Below the pieces are notes generated by a model that made no database searches, was not told the DNA's origin, and saw only the letters and a list, made by a program, of their open reading frames with translations. Position numbers and translations under genes: made by a program. Positions 42,901 to 50,166 of a stretch of DNA of 64,000 bases are shown in pieces (position 1 is the first letter of the stretch; each line of letters opens with the position of its first letter). Source of the DNA: Jaenimonas drosophilae (taxonomy: Eukaryota; Euglenozoa; Kinetoplastea; Trypanosomatida; Trypanosomatidae); assembly GCA_030849065.1 (NCBI GenBank), contig JASAON010001601.1, positions 17,753-81,752 on the forward strand, written 5' to 3'.

Positions 42901-44815
42901 TGACGTAGTCGTAGCCCACAAAGCAGCGGCCGTAGTGAAGTCGGTCCGTCGTCACGCGGAGGGGGGGAACAAGGCACAAGGCCTTGATGGGGAGTGAGTC
43001 CACGGATTCGCCAACGTCCTCCACATCAACCAGAAGTGCGGTATCGTACTCTCCCAATGTGTTGGAGATGAACTCGATCTTGATGGTTTGGGCAGTCATG
43101 GGGTCAATCACACTGTTTGGGGGAATGATGTTGAAGTGTGAGATGAATGGACTGTTCTCCGGGAGGTGGAGGTGAAAGTTCATGGGCACCTGACTTGTAT
43201 TGGTGATCTGAAACGTTCGGCTATGCCAGAAGTTGTAGCTGACGTTACCAAAGTCCAACTCATCAATGTCGAACTGGAAGGTAGGGCCAATAATGCGTCC
43301 CTTGAACTGCAGTGACAGCTCTTCCAAAGTTCCATGAATATGGATGTTGAAGGTCTCACAAATCACGCCAATGAGGTCAGATTGGAGGGTGATGCGCAGC
43401 ATCTTGGCTTCTCCAGGTTGCAGTACGCCGTTGGAGGGTGAGAAGCTGAACTTCTGGCCGAGGATACTTCCCAATGGAATCACAGCGTATCGTGCCTCAA
43501 CACATCCAACGTTCTCGATCTCCACCTCGTATTCATGGATCGCATTCATGTACACATCACCAATGTGGAGCTTCGTGTACTCCAGCTTGCACTGAGGGCC
43601 CATGCCGGCTCCTTTCACCTGAAGAGGAATACGGTCGTATCGGCCCGTGATGTCCAAGTAAGCCATCGATGTCGAAGGAACCGCCAGTTGGGGGCTGAAG
43701 GTGACGGTGAACTCCTTCACGCCACGACCATAAATGACTCCAGAGGTGGGCTCGATGCTGAACACCTCATCGTCAAACACGCGCTTCACGTGAGAAACCG
43801 CTTCTAAGCGGTCCATCTGCTTACGTTCATCGACGGTGATCTGGGGGCGAATGCCTGCCGTATCCATGGCGGAGGCCATGCTGATCATCTCCTTGGCTCG
43901 GATCTTCTCCTCTGTGGCGGTCGCATCGCTCTTCCACGTGAACTGCACCGTGTGGTCACTCTGGTTTACCACACGCACAACTGCCTGACGTTCTGTCGTG
44001 ACGAAGGTTCCTGGGAAGTCAACCGTCATCTGCTCCAGCTCAATGTTTGCCTCCACCGCGCACCCCGAGCAGCTAACTTCCTGGATCACATCGCATTCTG
44101 GGCCAACAAAAAAGCGAAGTGATTCCACGTAGCGCCGTAGCTCGTGGGGGGAGAAGAGTACCTCCACAGGGGTGACCCCACCTTGAGGAGGCACGGTGCC
44201 AAAGGAGGGTGAGCAGGTGAAGGGTGATCCATCGGCCACCCCCACCTTCCACACGCATGAGGACTCTCCGTTGTTGCGAAGAAACAACAACGACCGGCTG
44301 GTGCCCTTGACGGGAGCATCCTCTGTCGTGAACTCTGTTGGAATATCAAGCTTGCCACGGCTTCCAAAGGCACGAACAGGGATGGAAAACTGCTCCTCAT
44401 CCGTGAGGACAGTCAAATGACAAAAGTAGTCCTTGTTCTCCTCCGGCTTGAACTGTACCTTGTACTGCACCGTGAGGCCAGAGGCCACTTTCAGAGTGCT
44501 GGTCGTTCCTTTGGGGGCGGACAGGGAGAACATGTGTGAATCTGGTCGAGCCACACGCAAGAACTGATTGGACCGAGTACGATTCTTAAAGGTGATGGTT
44601 GTTTCGTAGGTTGTGTTGGGCTTGAAGGAGTTGAAGACAATTTCCTGCGGCGTCACCTCAAAAATCATATCGGCTGGAAGCCCTTGACTACTTTGTGTAC
44701 CACCCACGCGCTGCGATTTTGCACCGTTTTGAGCAGGACTAGAGGCAGCCGCCATGGGAGCAACTGCAGTCGCCGATGGCTTTGGTCGAATACATGGGTC
44801 ACTACTTCGGCGCAT
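30932..44815 (-). CDS. HYDIN: HYDIN, axonemal central-pair protein
   Basis: A single uninterrupted frame of 4627 residues. HYDIN is part of the C2b projection of the central pair in motile cilia and is needed for normal beating. Dozens of short immunoglobulin-like ASH/MSP modules are visible through repeated strands such as FGNVSYNFWHSRTFQITNTS, LHIGDVYMNAIHEYEVEIEN, FGSCFFNQRKQATFEIRNAG and FPDVVVGSSATRRIVIMNSG. Embedded near residues 1785-2050 is an adenylate-kinase-like P-loop domain with VLLVGPPQSGKTTQAARVAE (P-loop from about residue 1794) and SFIMDDLLCC, as in HYDIN of animals. The length (about 4600-5100 in other species) is as expected. The ATG at 44815 is the first; the frame above starts at a GTG. 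Repeats are diverged, so no simple DNA repeat is seen. Confidence 0.95.
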   Translation of the reverse strand: MRRSSDPCIRPKPSATAVAPMAAASSPAQNGAKSQRVGGTQSSQGLPADMIFEVTPQEIVFNSFKPNTTYETTITFKNRTRSNQFLRVARPDSHMFSLSAPKGTTSTLKVASGLTVQYKVQFKPEENKDYFCHLTVLTDEEQFSIPVRAFGSRGKLDIPTEFTTEDAPVKGTSRSLLFLRNNGESSCVWKVGVADGSPFTCSPSFGTVPPQGGVTPVEVLFSPHELRRYVESLRFFVGPECDVIQEVSCSGCAVEANIELEQMTVDFPGTFVTTERQAVVRVVNQSDHTVQFTWKSDATATEEKIRAKEMISMASAMDTAGIRPQITVDERKQMDRLEAVSHVKRVFDDEVFSIEPTSGVIYGRGVKEFTVTFSPQLAVPSTSMAYLDITGRYDRIPLQVKGAGMGPQCKLEYTKLHIGDVYMNAIHEYEVEIENVGCVEARYAVIPLGSILGQKFSFSPSNGVLQPGEAKMLRITLQSDLIGVICETFNIHIHGTLEELSLQFKGRIIGPTFQFDIDELDFGNVSYNFWHSRTFQITNTSQVPMNFHLHLPENSPFISHFNIIPPNSVIDPMTAQTIKIEFISNTLGEYDTALLVDVEDVGESVDSLPIKALCLVPPLRVTTDRLHYGRCFVGYDYVMNLEVSNDTAMSGKFEVTMLGGGGIHEMAAVTIGQPNRETSIEVIDPHHKVQVPITLRALSTGNISFSLSIRTIGVEDESPEIVLLTATACGPILELQPSSANFGTIDVLEKVEKIVTVSNTSPIPANCTIRLTKEVQAVVFTVEPLTARIEPFSSLPLKVTACLDEAMTFLDSIELNVQYSEGAFAPIPVKAIGKGFALVPEVDLSDYHFGDIFTDTNITQEVVIFNKGRKDQEVQWHNIRGTKIKDGAPPIVFRMKPERTVIPARGSATFTMLGYASDVGQFSDEFYMKQSGTFKEIMRAKITGNFVAPLISYSTKAIQFDYVQFPDRIDETSDAATIVKSFTMKNITSMPLIVRLHMRDNKSPFSIEGDVNFDLPSGATQVVGVRFNPVYRGDSLSHSCKSKVVVSYANHSSTQFVTVSAKLLFPSIRIEPLGEKINFGTILKDTEERRELVLYNESDTIPATFEWSLENPEDNQVEDTEGVLVKRFDFIPFKGTIPAGGSQQVEAVFYGTSGTHETTATCMVHGGAHYPLRLHGAAGEVQIHFDHTSLDFGVLQYYLDSTKTITVSNPSHVAVNFNVSLHTLKNPTTIKVSPMTGMIQDKLRLQVTFRPSVPDEINEVFTVQVGHFDPQIIRVTGRGQLNTVALLGMDNAVSVSRVSSQYYEGAAIELQRTQPEKRIPYLTKTNSLMVPRGIADPMVLEAERLAYCSTILELGTLPPRETQAEQLALSRSNSVWGQYPPRRSLRRNSTTAGGCVKYVLARYMVDFGHMTRNDSRTTRLRIVNTCPEPLFLMLDSKELAKLPVVVEPMKLPRLNSLAEMTVDVTLDASNVDTDKIHPGENRVEFCLDIKGGPVIVVECRCYVATPALRISDSVLPFGEVVVGRLNVVPLTLTNEQAVPCEWRLACKESKNNQPLLENGEMAVVAAADKDSEIHGPQFWTNREMGMLAPNESATIEVFFAPFVASSLSAMLTFRFLSNPKTQDVKLTGVGTRCNVVLSPSPVQMPVVRPFQVAHQTIKLINYEDHAVEVCSLNLDVTHLQELHMLDRAVKLAADGRLIFPLRSGGESLPEELLDSIYTNLASKASCLTYKLSEDDAISIGGSSIHGKKSRHTNIGASSVADSNMNSIPDNEHIEIVEAVPEEAHVQPTFVLLVGPPQSGKTTQAARVAENLGYHRVDWNALIAAEAERDTANGEVIRNILTYFASQPINIPSPEKTVIRPSGRLADFANATLQSTLFSMSFRDNDAAIGPAAPSFSRTFDSKALQPAANSSSPRPGSKGANQPPTEPSFPFARFVPSIMKKVLRVHLQNVLHAEPKASFIMDDLLCCLTNDKQMLLDLLKEVCESMEYPLHILSLAVSEATVGLRYASAAERVCHERVQEAFLEPLTEEAFEALTPEAREDYNFKLQYFNECRRELLTTTKRMDHFRGMLKEGPQLSVQESLQVQMMAAKEALESGTRGSRKPTRRGEPERAAPAWDELTPMSAFKELQNSLTRAAAEEIPTAVPPMHLVVVNAESPEIQVTDSILRLVTMKSELSEQHPVSEDLTLVVKSPSEASLCPSAYGGFGDMNVNRIGQWSFFDRSRLQFLQRKNIDYVRFFSKVEREVVVSKKNTKTKTTTLLRRFEERTRWLLPPKSSVDIAVEFCCDKVGEHISLCQFGVVGTLQEIDLKIQANAALPDMSRAEKEIFPVIRPRLTTGRCPSRVFFAAKKLYDFGPLLVPAPLKQRRKSDRAVVSSAGTAPKDPLARGSEAPVEVLSSTETLSFTNKGISEAEVTVQFMNEKEKTFSVSPTKFTLDVGATQQVTLTASPESVGEIQNQLIACVKDNPSPWVVQVTCVGSRPAVTIDDKKECEIDFGRSVLNLTSERTVTLANVSRMPIQWKLGGLEKLPPEIRIDDTTGIIPENGICPLTVVFDTKNTCLHAITLQVIITDPNRPNIIYEVLPLLIRAEGHDVVLEWTREVDFKLMHVGETKKETIRVMNKSPYDVGYMFRVPKRLQGTITVSPQTGTIRGMLGYKDVAIATIEVTAHFDREGEIPRKLGQMEVAFYHPEKKELLYPLQTIPISGEAWYTRFSMKPSTIDFGSCFFNQRKQATFEIRNAGRFPVNYRFFNFKEGCEPLRVAFREQQAAADAEEAVVAKRANTKASKNDADYRIGCFTVSPARGCIPVGEVQSLTVVTVPDEASNPKETLGIYVEQTEPEIEANGVPLELAAHPATPGICADLTSNADVETIFEEQQVVFRLDQFDKCAKAFGKEDGTFSFGTALVGHRVEERFRIANSSPLPCTVVVQLQSVNAASNSSKNNNTLPEGFDLAGVELTGAPQLRLVLPPFESRFVTVGFTASSLHRFEARFVATVENGTDPRTNVLMFCMAGVGTLPNVEYVLPSKLFKVAQPNFAELSTRSRQRDPRRNAPAAVLEPQMDNIQLPLTLIGSHSSRYFIIKNTGVVPAEVRLTKSHSEGIASCVAVQKLNRDISIPVGSQEIFEVEFMPTDVGKGILKLHVALADNPFENKELTVEVHSFSQSISFDNIDPASSDLVDMGDCYLKEPKLHTFSIRNNTAYDLRFAWTTPSIDVAEMVPSVGHLLAGCTKQITARITCSEIGSQRIVPCQVDAEPIDLVERGEWDSAMTNQRWAVAEDENAAQQPIDPNRRTLRRIMEPVAEPAYRLLDAGVFSQALNLGYTCDRPTYDLSLLNNDDKPQQLDVISFPTTKIFQRRIVKLRLTNTGTVALPFNFSVMSRAHFVTHHDAEAETDFTVEPAEGVVSTNTFLDVSVIFAPHAAEESTRALLCAFPHSTRPQLEVPLRGSGECPLIHFQIPQSSYLEKRADGEAGLLDPETLVIEFLTRGLHTKTTMRFKVINPTSTSYHFDWNEISAVGALSPFRCLTPSGSISAGKQLEVAFEFSADTLGTRESKWTFYIQGKASVPFLLVGRAVEPDVFFDNSKLNFGSVNVGTRNEKTLLLENRDDVPFAFSFDKTELQGASSFMAVRPLSGIVGPKEKLPILIAFMPQDEMEYNVPLVCQVKKASTPLTINVKGEGICIHDALQVESLNEEPPIPVTKGQPLIVNLGRVQVDDRVVRNFVLSNNGQYPYDYMVTFHERRFITIDNVVGTVQPKQRAVVTFTYKPSVEESLRQFRMQFKIGKKVTYHVGIQGTTYIPKLNLSFDRYDFGPRFITSYTSGGEVSTVLTLTNNDKELITVDCTFSEGNEWCELDKSSFVARPNDVSELKLVFTPREVRTYEDKLKLVLNGVYSMYLPILGEGVVPRVEVMNHFAKLGVARIGDKREVEMKLECRSRIPTPVSFVGCLDEDLVRKGVSVSAQNILLKPKEIRTIGIVFKPQQRMGEFQREMKMLVCGKEFPFALLSGACEDSEIHLDVTTLKFPDVVVGSSATRRIVIMNSGDISQKFTWNGLRTGELIVSPPTGFIRSHTEFICELHYTPKSADSHIQRSVNVDFDNSPPMSVTVDANAISRPPAKGILIFNCRARETVEQRVTIENTFNQPWVIEPILDHSSWTVAKSITIKQRSKADLVISYHPMKPTKEDDIDVAALFIPRPDGTGMTYTLEGQAEAPGPSGPMQEITVEARTPHTVRFNVNNWSPAPLRFTRDLTWTPEPEDGLISVKGPSGIEVPPNSNKEYTLVITSMREGVYHGTISFNCAERMDMVQFYEFSLQTASQPRAETVEMQAAVRSSAVYNIPVSNPLNKPVTATCKLEGPADAITVAATVTIPAKSAVNIPVEFFPLIHKDFAPVKLAVTCPELGSTNYVLRLTSTQGVPEKVTRLVCPLGHTITFALKFTHFARSNTDYTVRIGEGAQTKNAVFNKIGQGSSIKAPAAGRPKGLELSCDFSYEPQSMGTLKEVIEFTSPAGGTYSFPIMATCGQPQRQGPFMMRPGQTTSLPFKNVFTEPISITAVTDSPLFIVTKKTEIIAAKKAVNVSVQCKMDDSIDVARGKLVVACTPPSCTAPLEWTYYLECSRPEGAASSGPRKSLSRRR

Positions 44816-45526
44816 CCGCAAAGGCTCAACCACGATGTATATATCGTGGGTAAACTACGTATAGTGGATAATCAGGTAGGTGTATCGTAGTAGAATGTAC
44901 TTGCTATTGAGCTTGTGAAACGCCACGTTTAACACAAGTTCTCGTTGGACACCTACCAGCTTCTAGATACCACAGTCGTAGTGGAATGGATGACTTCAGC
45001 ACCTTGGCGAAATCTATCCAAACGCAAACAAAAAAAACAATAAAGAACTTCCGACAACGAGCAATTCAAGAGAAAGGGAGGGTGGGAATGTGCATTTGGT
45101 AGGTTTCAGAGCATGCAGTGCAACAGTACACTACTTCGCCAGAGTGCGGCTTTTTGCACTGGGGAGCAAACTTTGAGTTGATCAGGGTGGCATATCAAAC
45201 TTCTTCAGAAGTAGATGAGCAGTGGATAGCTCGTACTGGCCACAGTGTCATCTACAACAACAGGAGAACACACGCGACAGCAGAATATCCGCATGTGCGT
45301 CTGTTTAGGTTACATCGTTGCACGAGACATCAAAACCCAATGAACTCATTGGTACTTCTCTATCATACTGCCGTACCTCCAAGGGTCTACCACTCACTCA
45401 ATGAGCTCATGACTCACTAGTGAGATGAAAAAGATGAACTGACTTTTCCTTGCACAGAGAAATACCACGCGAGATGTGGGTGTATCAGAGGATGATGAGC
45501 GTGGCGCATCTATCGCCTTCCAGAAA
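44816..45526. other. Intergenic region upstream of HYDIN
   Basis: About 710 bases, relatively AT-rich. It should hold the 3' UTR of the ubiquitin-like gene and the HYDIN leader; a CGTAG acceptor candidate lies roughly 40 bases before the HYDIN ATG. A 100-codon plus-strand frame (45118-45420) begins with GTG, is antisense and has no support. Confidence 0.5.
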
Positions 45527-45844
45527 CTACTCCTTCTCCTCCGCGTTCAACGAAGGAATGGTCTTGTGTTTCACTAAGAAGAGGACGGCGTTGTCCTCCA
45601 CTCCTATAGCACGCAAAGTGACTGAGTCATCTGCAAAGAACTGACCATTAAAGCTGATCACGAACAGATTCATGTTTACCTCGGAAAGTGGCTCATGGGC
45701 CTGCTTGAGTGCGCGCTTTGTATCACGAAGATTGGTGCTCAAGTCCAAGCTGAGCGGGAAGCTCCCCTCGCTGCACTGCAGGGAAATCTTCACCGCACGA
45801 GCCACTGGAGTCGCAACAGGTCGCTTCGGCGCAATGCTGGACAT
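45527..45844 (-). CDS. Small ubiquitin-like domain protein
   Basis: A 105-residue protein with the pattern of a beta-grasp fold: a first strand AVKISLQCSEGSFPLSLDLS, a helix LRDTKRALKQAHE, then LFVISFNGQFFADDSVTLRA with IGVEDNAVLFLVKH as the closing strand. This matches ubiquitin-like spacing (strand-turn-strand, helix, strand, LxxxGVxxNAxLxL). There is no C-terminal Gly-Gly, so conjugation is unlikely. The upstream open frame to 46078 contains a CA microsatellite translated as His-Thr repeats; the ATG at 45844 (MSSIAPKRP) is the sensible start. Partner and role unknown. Confidence 0.65.
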   Translation of the reverse strand: MSSIAPKRPVATPVARAVKISLQCSEGSFPLSLDLSTNLRDTKRALKQAHEPLSEVNMNLFVISFNGQFFADDSVTLRAIGVEDNAVLFLVKHKTIPSLNAEEKE

Positions 45845-46033
45845 ACTTCGATGATGGTATGCTTGGGTGGTGATGCTGCAAGAAAATAACACAAAGGAAT
45901 AACTTTCTTTACAACGATACAGAAAGAGACACCGCACGTGGTGATTGGCTACCCAAGGCGGCAAAGAAGACGAAAAAAAAAACGTGAACAGGTGAAGACA
46001 TTTCATTTGGTTGGACATAAAAAGAGTAAGGAA

Positions 46034-46067
<34 letters not shown>

Positions 46068-46165
46068 TACAACAGCAATGTTTGTCGCTGGTTTACTCGA
46101 TACCCGTATAAAGGGGGGTTATCTCATGTCGCTGTGTGTTAAGCCGTTTTGGCCCTCACTCCTAC
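45845..46165. repeat. Intergenic region with GT/CA microsatellite
   Basis: The plus strand has an uninterrupted GT dinucleotide run at 46036-46065 (CA on the transcribed strand). It lies between the TGT stop and the likely splice region of the ubiquitin-like gene. The rest of the gap shows purine-rich plus-strand sequence, giving a pyrimidine tract for the minus-strand gene. Confidence 0.75.
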
Positions 46166-47542
46166 CTACAGCAGCGGGATGCTCACGGAGTTCAAAGCAT
46201 CCACAGCCCAGGATGGGTAGTTGCCCTTGGGGTAGTACGACCGGAAGAAGGCCTGCACATACTCGGTGAAGCGGCCCTCCTCAATGGCTGTGCGTGCTCC
46301 TCGGGTTAACTGAATCAGATAGGCAATGTTATGATAGGAGAGAAGTGTAGCGCCAAGAGAATCCTTCGAAGCAATGCGGTGAAGATAGGCACGGCTGTGT
46401 TCCCTGCAGGTTCGGCAGGAACAGTTGGGGTCTAGTGGTCCAAAATCCTTGGCAAAGACACCCTTCGACAGCTGAAGCTTCCCAACAGAAGTTAGTGCAG
46501 AGCCAAACCGGGCAGTTCGGCAGGCAAAGACACAGTCAAACATGTCCACCCCCAAGGCAATGCAGACAAGAATATCTTCCGGGTAGCCTACACCCATGCA
46601 ATAGCGGGGCTTGTTGTTGGGTAAGCCTTCCGCGGTACACAGTCGAACAATTCGCCAGAAGTCATCCTTGGCTTCACCACCTGACAAGCCACCAATGGCG
46701 AAGCCCGGGCACGCCGTGCGCTTGACCATCTCCTTCAAGCAATAACGGCGTAGATCTGGGTTTAGGCCTCCCTGAATGATGCCGAAGATACGCTGCTTGT
46801 CAGGGTTCTGGTTTGCCGCCAAGCACCGGTCAAGCCAACGAATCGATCGGTGCATCGCCTCCTCCACACGAGGACCCGTTGTCAGGACGTGTACTACATC
46901 ATCCAACTGCATGACGATATCCCCGCCAATGGCATTCTGAATGCGAATGGAATCCTCCGGGCGTAACAGCAGTGAGTAGGGCGTTGAGTTTTCATCGGCG
47001 CTACTCTTTTCTGTTGAGGCCACTGCTGCTTCACCATGTTCCTCACGAGGCCGCTTACCTTGGACCTCATCCACCTCTTGTGCTGACGTGGTTGTGGCGG
47101 CACCACCACCGTGGGTGGACTGAAATCGAACGCCCTCCTCGGTGATTTGAGCTAGCTTCAGAAGGCTCACCATTTGGAAGCCGCCGCTGTCGGTCAGGAT
47201 GTTACGCTTCCATCCTTGGAAGAAGTGGATGCCGTCCATATTGTCCTTCACGGGGTCCACTGGTGGGGGGGCTTGCAGATTCTTACGACGGGTGATTTCT
47301 CGAAGAGTTTCCTCACCAGGCATCAATCCCAAGTGGTACGTGTTGCCGAGAATGATCTCCACATCCAACTCCTCCAGCTGATCCACCGTGACGCCCTTAA
47401 GTGCTGCTTGCGTAGCTACGGGCATGAAAATTGGAGTTCGAAGTGGTCCATGGGGCAGGTGAAACAAACCACTGCGAGCAGCAACGGGCTCCTTGCCTGA
47501 AGGACCACGGTTTACGTCGAATGTGAAGAGCGGCGTGGTCAT
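46166..47542 (-). CDS. QTRT1: Queuine tRNA-ribosyltransferase catalytic subunit
   Basis: A 458-residue tRNA-guanine transglycosylase that swaps guanine-34 for queuine in GUN-anticodon tRNAs; in eukaryotes it works as a heterodimer with QTRT2. Seen: [23 protein letters not shown] (Asp at 118), the [10 protein letters not shown] block, AIGGLSGGE, and [15 protein letters not shown] with the nucleophile Asp at about 336. The zinc ligands CSCRTC (374/376/379) are followed by H404 in SYHN. Two oddities: the segment usually written DCVFPTRTARFG has Ala-Cys in place of Pro-Thr, and a hydrophilic insertion of about 40 residues (146-188) interrupts the domain after FQSTHGG. The start at 47542 lies two bases after a TAG that ends a pyrimidine tract (47545-47585), ruling out the ATG at 47590. 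Confidence 0.93.
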   Translation of the reverse strand: MTTPLFTFDVNRGPSGKEPVAARSGLFHLPHGPLRTPIFMPVATQAALKGVTVDQLEELDVEIILGNTYHLGLMPGEETLREITRRKNLQAPPPVDPVKDNMDGIHFFQGWKRNILTDSGGFQMVSLLKLAQITEEGVRFQSTHGGGAATTTSAQEVDEVQGKRPREEHGEAAVASTEKSSADENSTPYSLLLRPEDSIRIQNAIGGDIVMQLDDVVHVLTTGPRVEEAMHRSIRWLDRCLAANQNPDKQRIFGIIQGGLNPDLRRYCLKEMVKRTACPGFAIGGLSGGEAKDDFWRIVRLCTAEGLPNNKPRYCMGVGYPEDILVCIALGVDMFDCVFACRTARFGSALTSVGKLQLSKGVFAKDFGPLDPNCSCRTCREHSRAYLHRIASKDSLGATLLSYHNIAYLIQLTRGARTAIEEGRFTEYVQAFFRSYYPKGNYPSWAVDALNSVSIPLL

Positions 47543-47544
47543 GA

Positions 47545-47585
47545 CTACAGGAGAGTACTTGGTTGGTGAAGAGAAAATTAGAAGG
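47545..47585 (-). promoter_or_regulatory. Likely trans-splice acceptor of the TGT gene
   Basis: The minus strand has a pyrimidine-rich run (CTTCTAATTTTCTCTTCACC and on) ending CTCTCCTGTAG, two bases before the ATG at 47542. If used, the leader would be extremely short, so an alternative AG (AACCAAG, about 15 bases earlier) may be the real one. Either way the in-frame ATG at 47590 is excluded. Confidence 0.5.
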
Positions 47586-47781
47586 TGCATGCTCGTACTG
47601 GATCACCCCCAACAATCAGCATCGAATTAAGTGGGATGACAGCATATGCAACAACACGGTTCGACTTTGTACGTTCCTTCCGCAAAAAAGGATGTTCGGA
47701 CTTTGAAAGCAGCAGGATGCAATGGATGAATGAGAGGGAGGTGGGTAAGTAGGTGGCGGAAACCACATGCGGCGTATCACT

Positions 47782-48651
47782 CTACTGCGGTGTGGTCGCG
47801 ACGTCCAATGGTTGGTTCACTTGGTGTACGTCAGCTTCAATCTGGTCGCTCTCTCGGCACAGTATATCCCACTCTTCTGTGAGAGAAGAATGCAGGTCCA
47901 TCAAGTCAGCCCAAATCTTCTCGAATGCCTCTTCACGGGCAGTGGTTTCATCAGAGGGAAACTTCTTGACGGCTTCGTTGAGTCTTTTGATTCGGTCACG
48001 ACGAAGAATCTCCTGGCGAATGCGCTCAGATGGAAGCACCTTTGACTTCGACATCTCTGGTGCAGTAGCAGTGGAGGTAAAGTTGGCTGGGTTGACGGGA
48101 TCTTTGCGGGTTGGCCTCACGACGCTGCTCATGGAGGGTACCCCTCTGGTGGTGGGAGCATGGATAAGGACTTCCACACTCGATAGTGCGAATGTGCTAC
48201 CGGCATCACACATCTGTGTAGCATAGCGTGCCCCGCCTTCACACCAGTATACCCATCCATCTCCCGCAAGGCCAGTAACGGTGCCCACTTTTCCTTGGAA
48301 GGAAACCGAATCCCCAAAACGTATTCCACGTGGGAGCTTTCCCGGAGCGCACTCAAAGGTGTAGAGATCTTCATCAACTAACTTGAAGGTAACTCCATGG
48401 ATAACAGTCGGCATTGGTGCGGGTCGCACAAAGCGCGTTTTTTTCGCCTTCCTCTTCTGACGAAGATCTGCATCATATTGGGCCCTTGTACTCTCATTAG
48501 ACAGAGCACTGTAGGCCACCTGGAGCGCTTGGAAGGCTTCTGTGGAGCCACCTGCCTTGTCAGGGTGGTGCTGGAGAGCTAATCGATGAAACGAAGCTCG
48601 GATTTCAGCCGTGGTTGCCGATGGCTTCACTTCGAGGCGCTTGTAGTACAT
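47782..48651 (-). CDS. J-domain (DnaJ/Hsp40) protein
   Basis: A 289-residue protein with an N-terminal J domain at about residues 1-62 (YYKRLEVKPSATTAEIRASF, HRLALQHHPDKAG with the HPD triad at 29-31, FQALQVAYSALSNESTRAQYD). J domains stimulate Hsp70 ATPase. A basic patch (RQKRKAKKTRF) follows, then a beta-rich middle resembling a small barrel (GIRFGDSVSFQGKVGTVTGL, GDGWVYWCEGG), and a charged helical C terminus (IRQEILRRDRIKRLNEAVKK). No Gly/Phe or zinc-finger region is seen, so it is a class III J protein. Its partner is unknown. The ATG at 48651 starts the J domain almost immediately, as in many cytosolic members. Confidence 0.88.
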   Translation of the reverse strand: MYYKRLEVKPSATTAEIRASFHRLALQHHPDKAGGSTEAFQALQVAYSALSNESTRAQYDADLRQKRKAKKTRFVRPAPMPTVIHGVTFKLVDEDLYTFECAPGKLPRGIRFGDSVSFQGKVGTVTGLAGDGWVYWCEGGARYATQMCDAGSTFALSSVEVLIHAPTTRGVPSMSSVVRPTRKDPVNPANFTSTATAPEMSKSKVLPSERIRQEILRRDRIKRLNEAVKKFPSDETTAREEAFEKIWADLMDLHSSLTEEWDILCRESDQIEADVHQVNQPLDVATTPQ

Positions 48652-48810
48652 GGCGATGTGGGAGTAGCCTCCAAGACCACTAACTACTTCATTTCACGAA
48701 ACCCAAACAAAAAGAACGAAAGCGATGCGGCAGCATGACATGGTCTCCCATCTTCACCATACATCACAATCATCTCCATCGCCAAACCCCAGGACTACCC
48801 ATGACTGCAA

Positions 48811-50166
48811 TTAGAGCAGTTGTAGCGCCGCACCCCTGATGCTACGCTTCGACTCTTCCTCTTGGCGATGAATCAGTGGCAGCCACAAACGCTGGCCTTC
48901 CACATCATCGGCTTCCCATCCGTCAAATGTGAGGAAGGCATGCTTCAGTGCATCTTCCACCGTAATGCGCTTCTCTGGGCACACACACAACATGCGTCTC
49001 AACAAGTGGGCCCCCTCTGTAGGTACAATGCCAGTTGGAAACTTGGCGTCAAACGTTCCCATCGGTTGGCACACCGTCTCATCCTCCTTACTGTCATTCA
49101 GTTCTTCCGGGAAATCTGAAAATTCTGTACCACACGAGCCAAGCAACTTTGTGATGGCCGCCAATAGAGCAATCTGACCGTGAGCAGAGTGAAACAGGTG
49201 ACTACGACGGAGTAGCTCCGCGAAGATGACGCCAACCGACCACACATCCACCGCGGACCCACTCCCACGCCCTCCTACAAGGCATTCTGGTGCCTGATAC
49301 AACAACGTCGTTCGTTGAGTGCCCGGAGTGTAGCACAGGGCACCAGTAGAGGAGGGATTCTGGTTCACGATAGAGGATTCCCGGTGTTCGCACGCCTCCA
49401 ACGATTTAACCAAAAATCTCGCAGATCCAAAGTCCGACAGTCGCAGCTCGCCCTGCTTGGTCACTAAGATGTTGCTCAACTTCAAATCTCTGTGAAGCAT
49501 ACCACATTCGTTGTGAAGAAAATCCACCAAGCGTAGTACTCGACGGAGCAAAAAGCGAACCACGGGTATTGGAAAGGGCTGGCGTCCAGGAGTGGCAGCT
49601 GGTCGCTCCACCTCTTCCCTGCGTGAGAATGTGGAGCGAACATTTCGACGGCCATCCTTTGCTTGAATCGTCAGGGCACTTAAATCGGTGTGGCACCGCT
49701 CCAGGACAAGACACAACTCACGATGCGGTGCCTCCACAATTCGAAGGAGGCGAACAATGCGCGCGCTTTCATTCAATCTGTGGTGAGCGGGTGGGGATGA
49801 TGACTCCGTGGCCATCCATACATCTTGTCTCGAATTGGCATAGCGGAGCATCGTCGCCTCGCGTAGAATGGTTTCTGAGATACCGATACGCCCGCGGCCG
49901 TTGTCTTGCTTGTACAGACGCTTCACCGCAACCTCTACTCCTGAAGAGCCCGATTGAGATTCATCTACGGCCGCATACACCACTCCTTGTGAGCCTCTTT
50001 GTAGTTGATCCACCTTCTTGAGACCGCACCGGCCCAAGGTGAGAGTCGAGGGTGCAGCAGTCACCATGGGTAGGGCATCATCTGAGCTACCGTCTAGACC
50101 ACAGATATGTGGAGATGTCACATCTTCAAAGTGGTACACAGACCACTCAAGAGAGGGCCCCTCCAT
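48811..50166 (-). CDS. CDK-like (CMGC) serine/threonine protein kinase
   Basis: A 451-residue kinase with all catalytic residues: VAVKRL Lys82, a PSTAIRE-like helix GISETILREATML with Glu103, the catalytic loop HRDLKLSN (Asp227), DFGSAR (Asp245) and QAPECL for APE. VDVWSVGVIFAELL is typical of the F helix. The Arg-Glu helix and HRDLKLSN point to the cyclin-dependent kinase group, near CDK10/CDK11-type sequences. The glycine-rich loop is degenerate (LQRGSQGVVYAA; the first Gly is missing). Insertions occur after the hinge (residues 168-198) and before APE (253-285). The first ATG is at 50166; the frame above it begins with GTG. Cyclin partner and substrate cannot be told. Confidence 0.88.
   Translation of the reverse strand: MEGPSLEWSVYHFEDVTSPHICGLDGSSDDALPMVTAAPSTLTLGRCGLKKVDQLQRGSQGVVYAAVDESQSGSSGVEVAVKRLYKQDNGRGRIGISETILREATMLRYANSRQDVWMATESSSPPAHHRLNESARIVRLLRIVEAPHRELCLVLERCHTDLSALTIQAKDGRRNVRSTFSRREEVERPAATPGRQPFPIPVVRFLLRRVLRLVDFLHNECGMLHRDLKLSNILVTKQGELRLSDFGSARFLVKSLEACEHRESSIVNQNPSSTGALCYTPGTQRTTLLYQAPECLVGGRGSGSAVDVWSVGVIFAELLRRSHLFHSAHGQIALLAAITKLLGSCGTEFSDFPEELNDSKEDETVCQPMGTFDAKFPTGIVPTEGAHLLRRMLCVCPEKRITVEDALKHAFLTFDGWEADDVEGQRLWLPLIHRQEEESKRSIRGAALQLL

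Noticed and set aside
45118..45420. Plus-strand 100-codon frame upstream of HYDIN
   Set aside because: It starts with GTG, is on the wrong strand, and has no domain.
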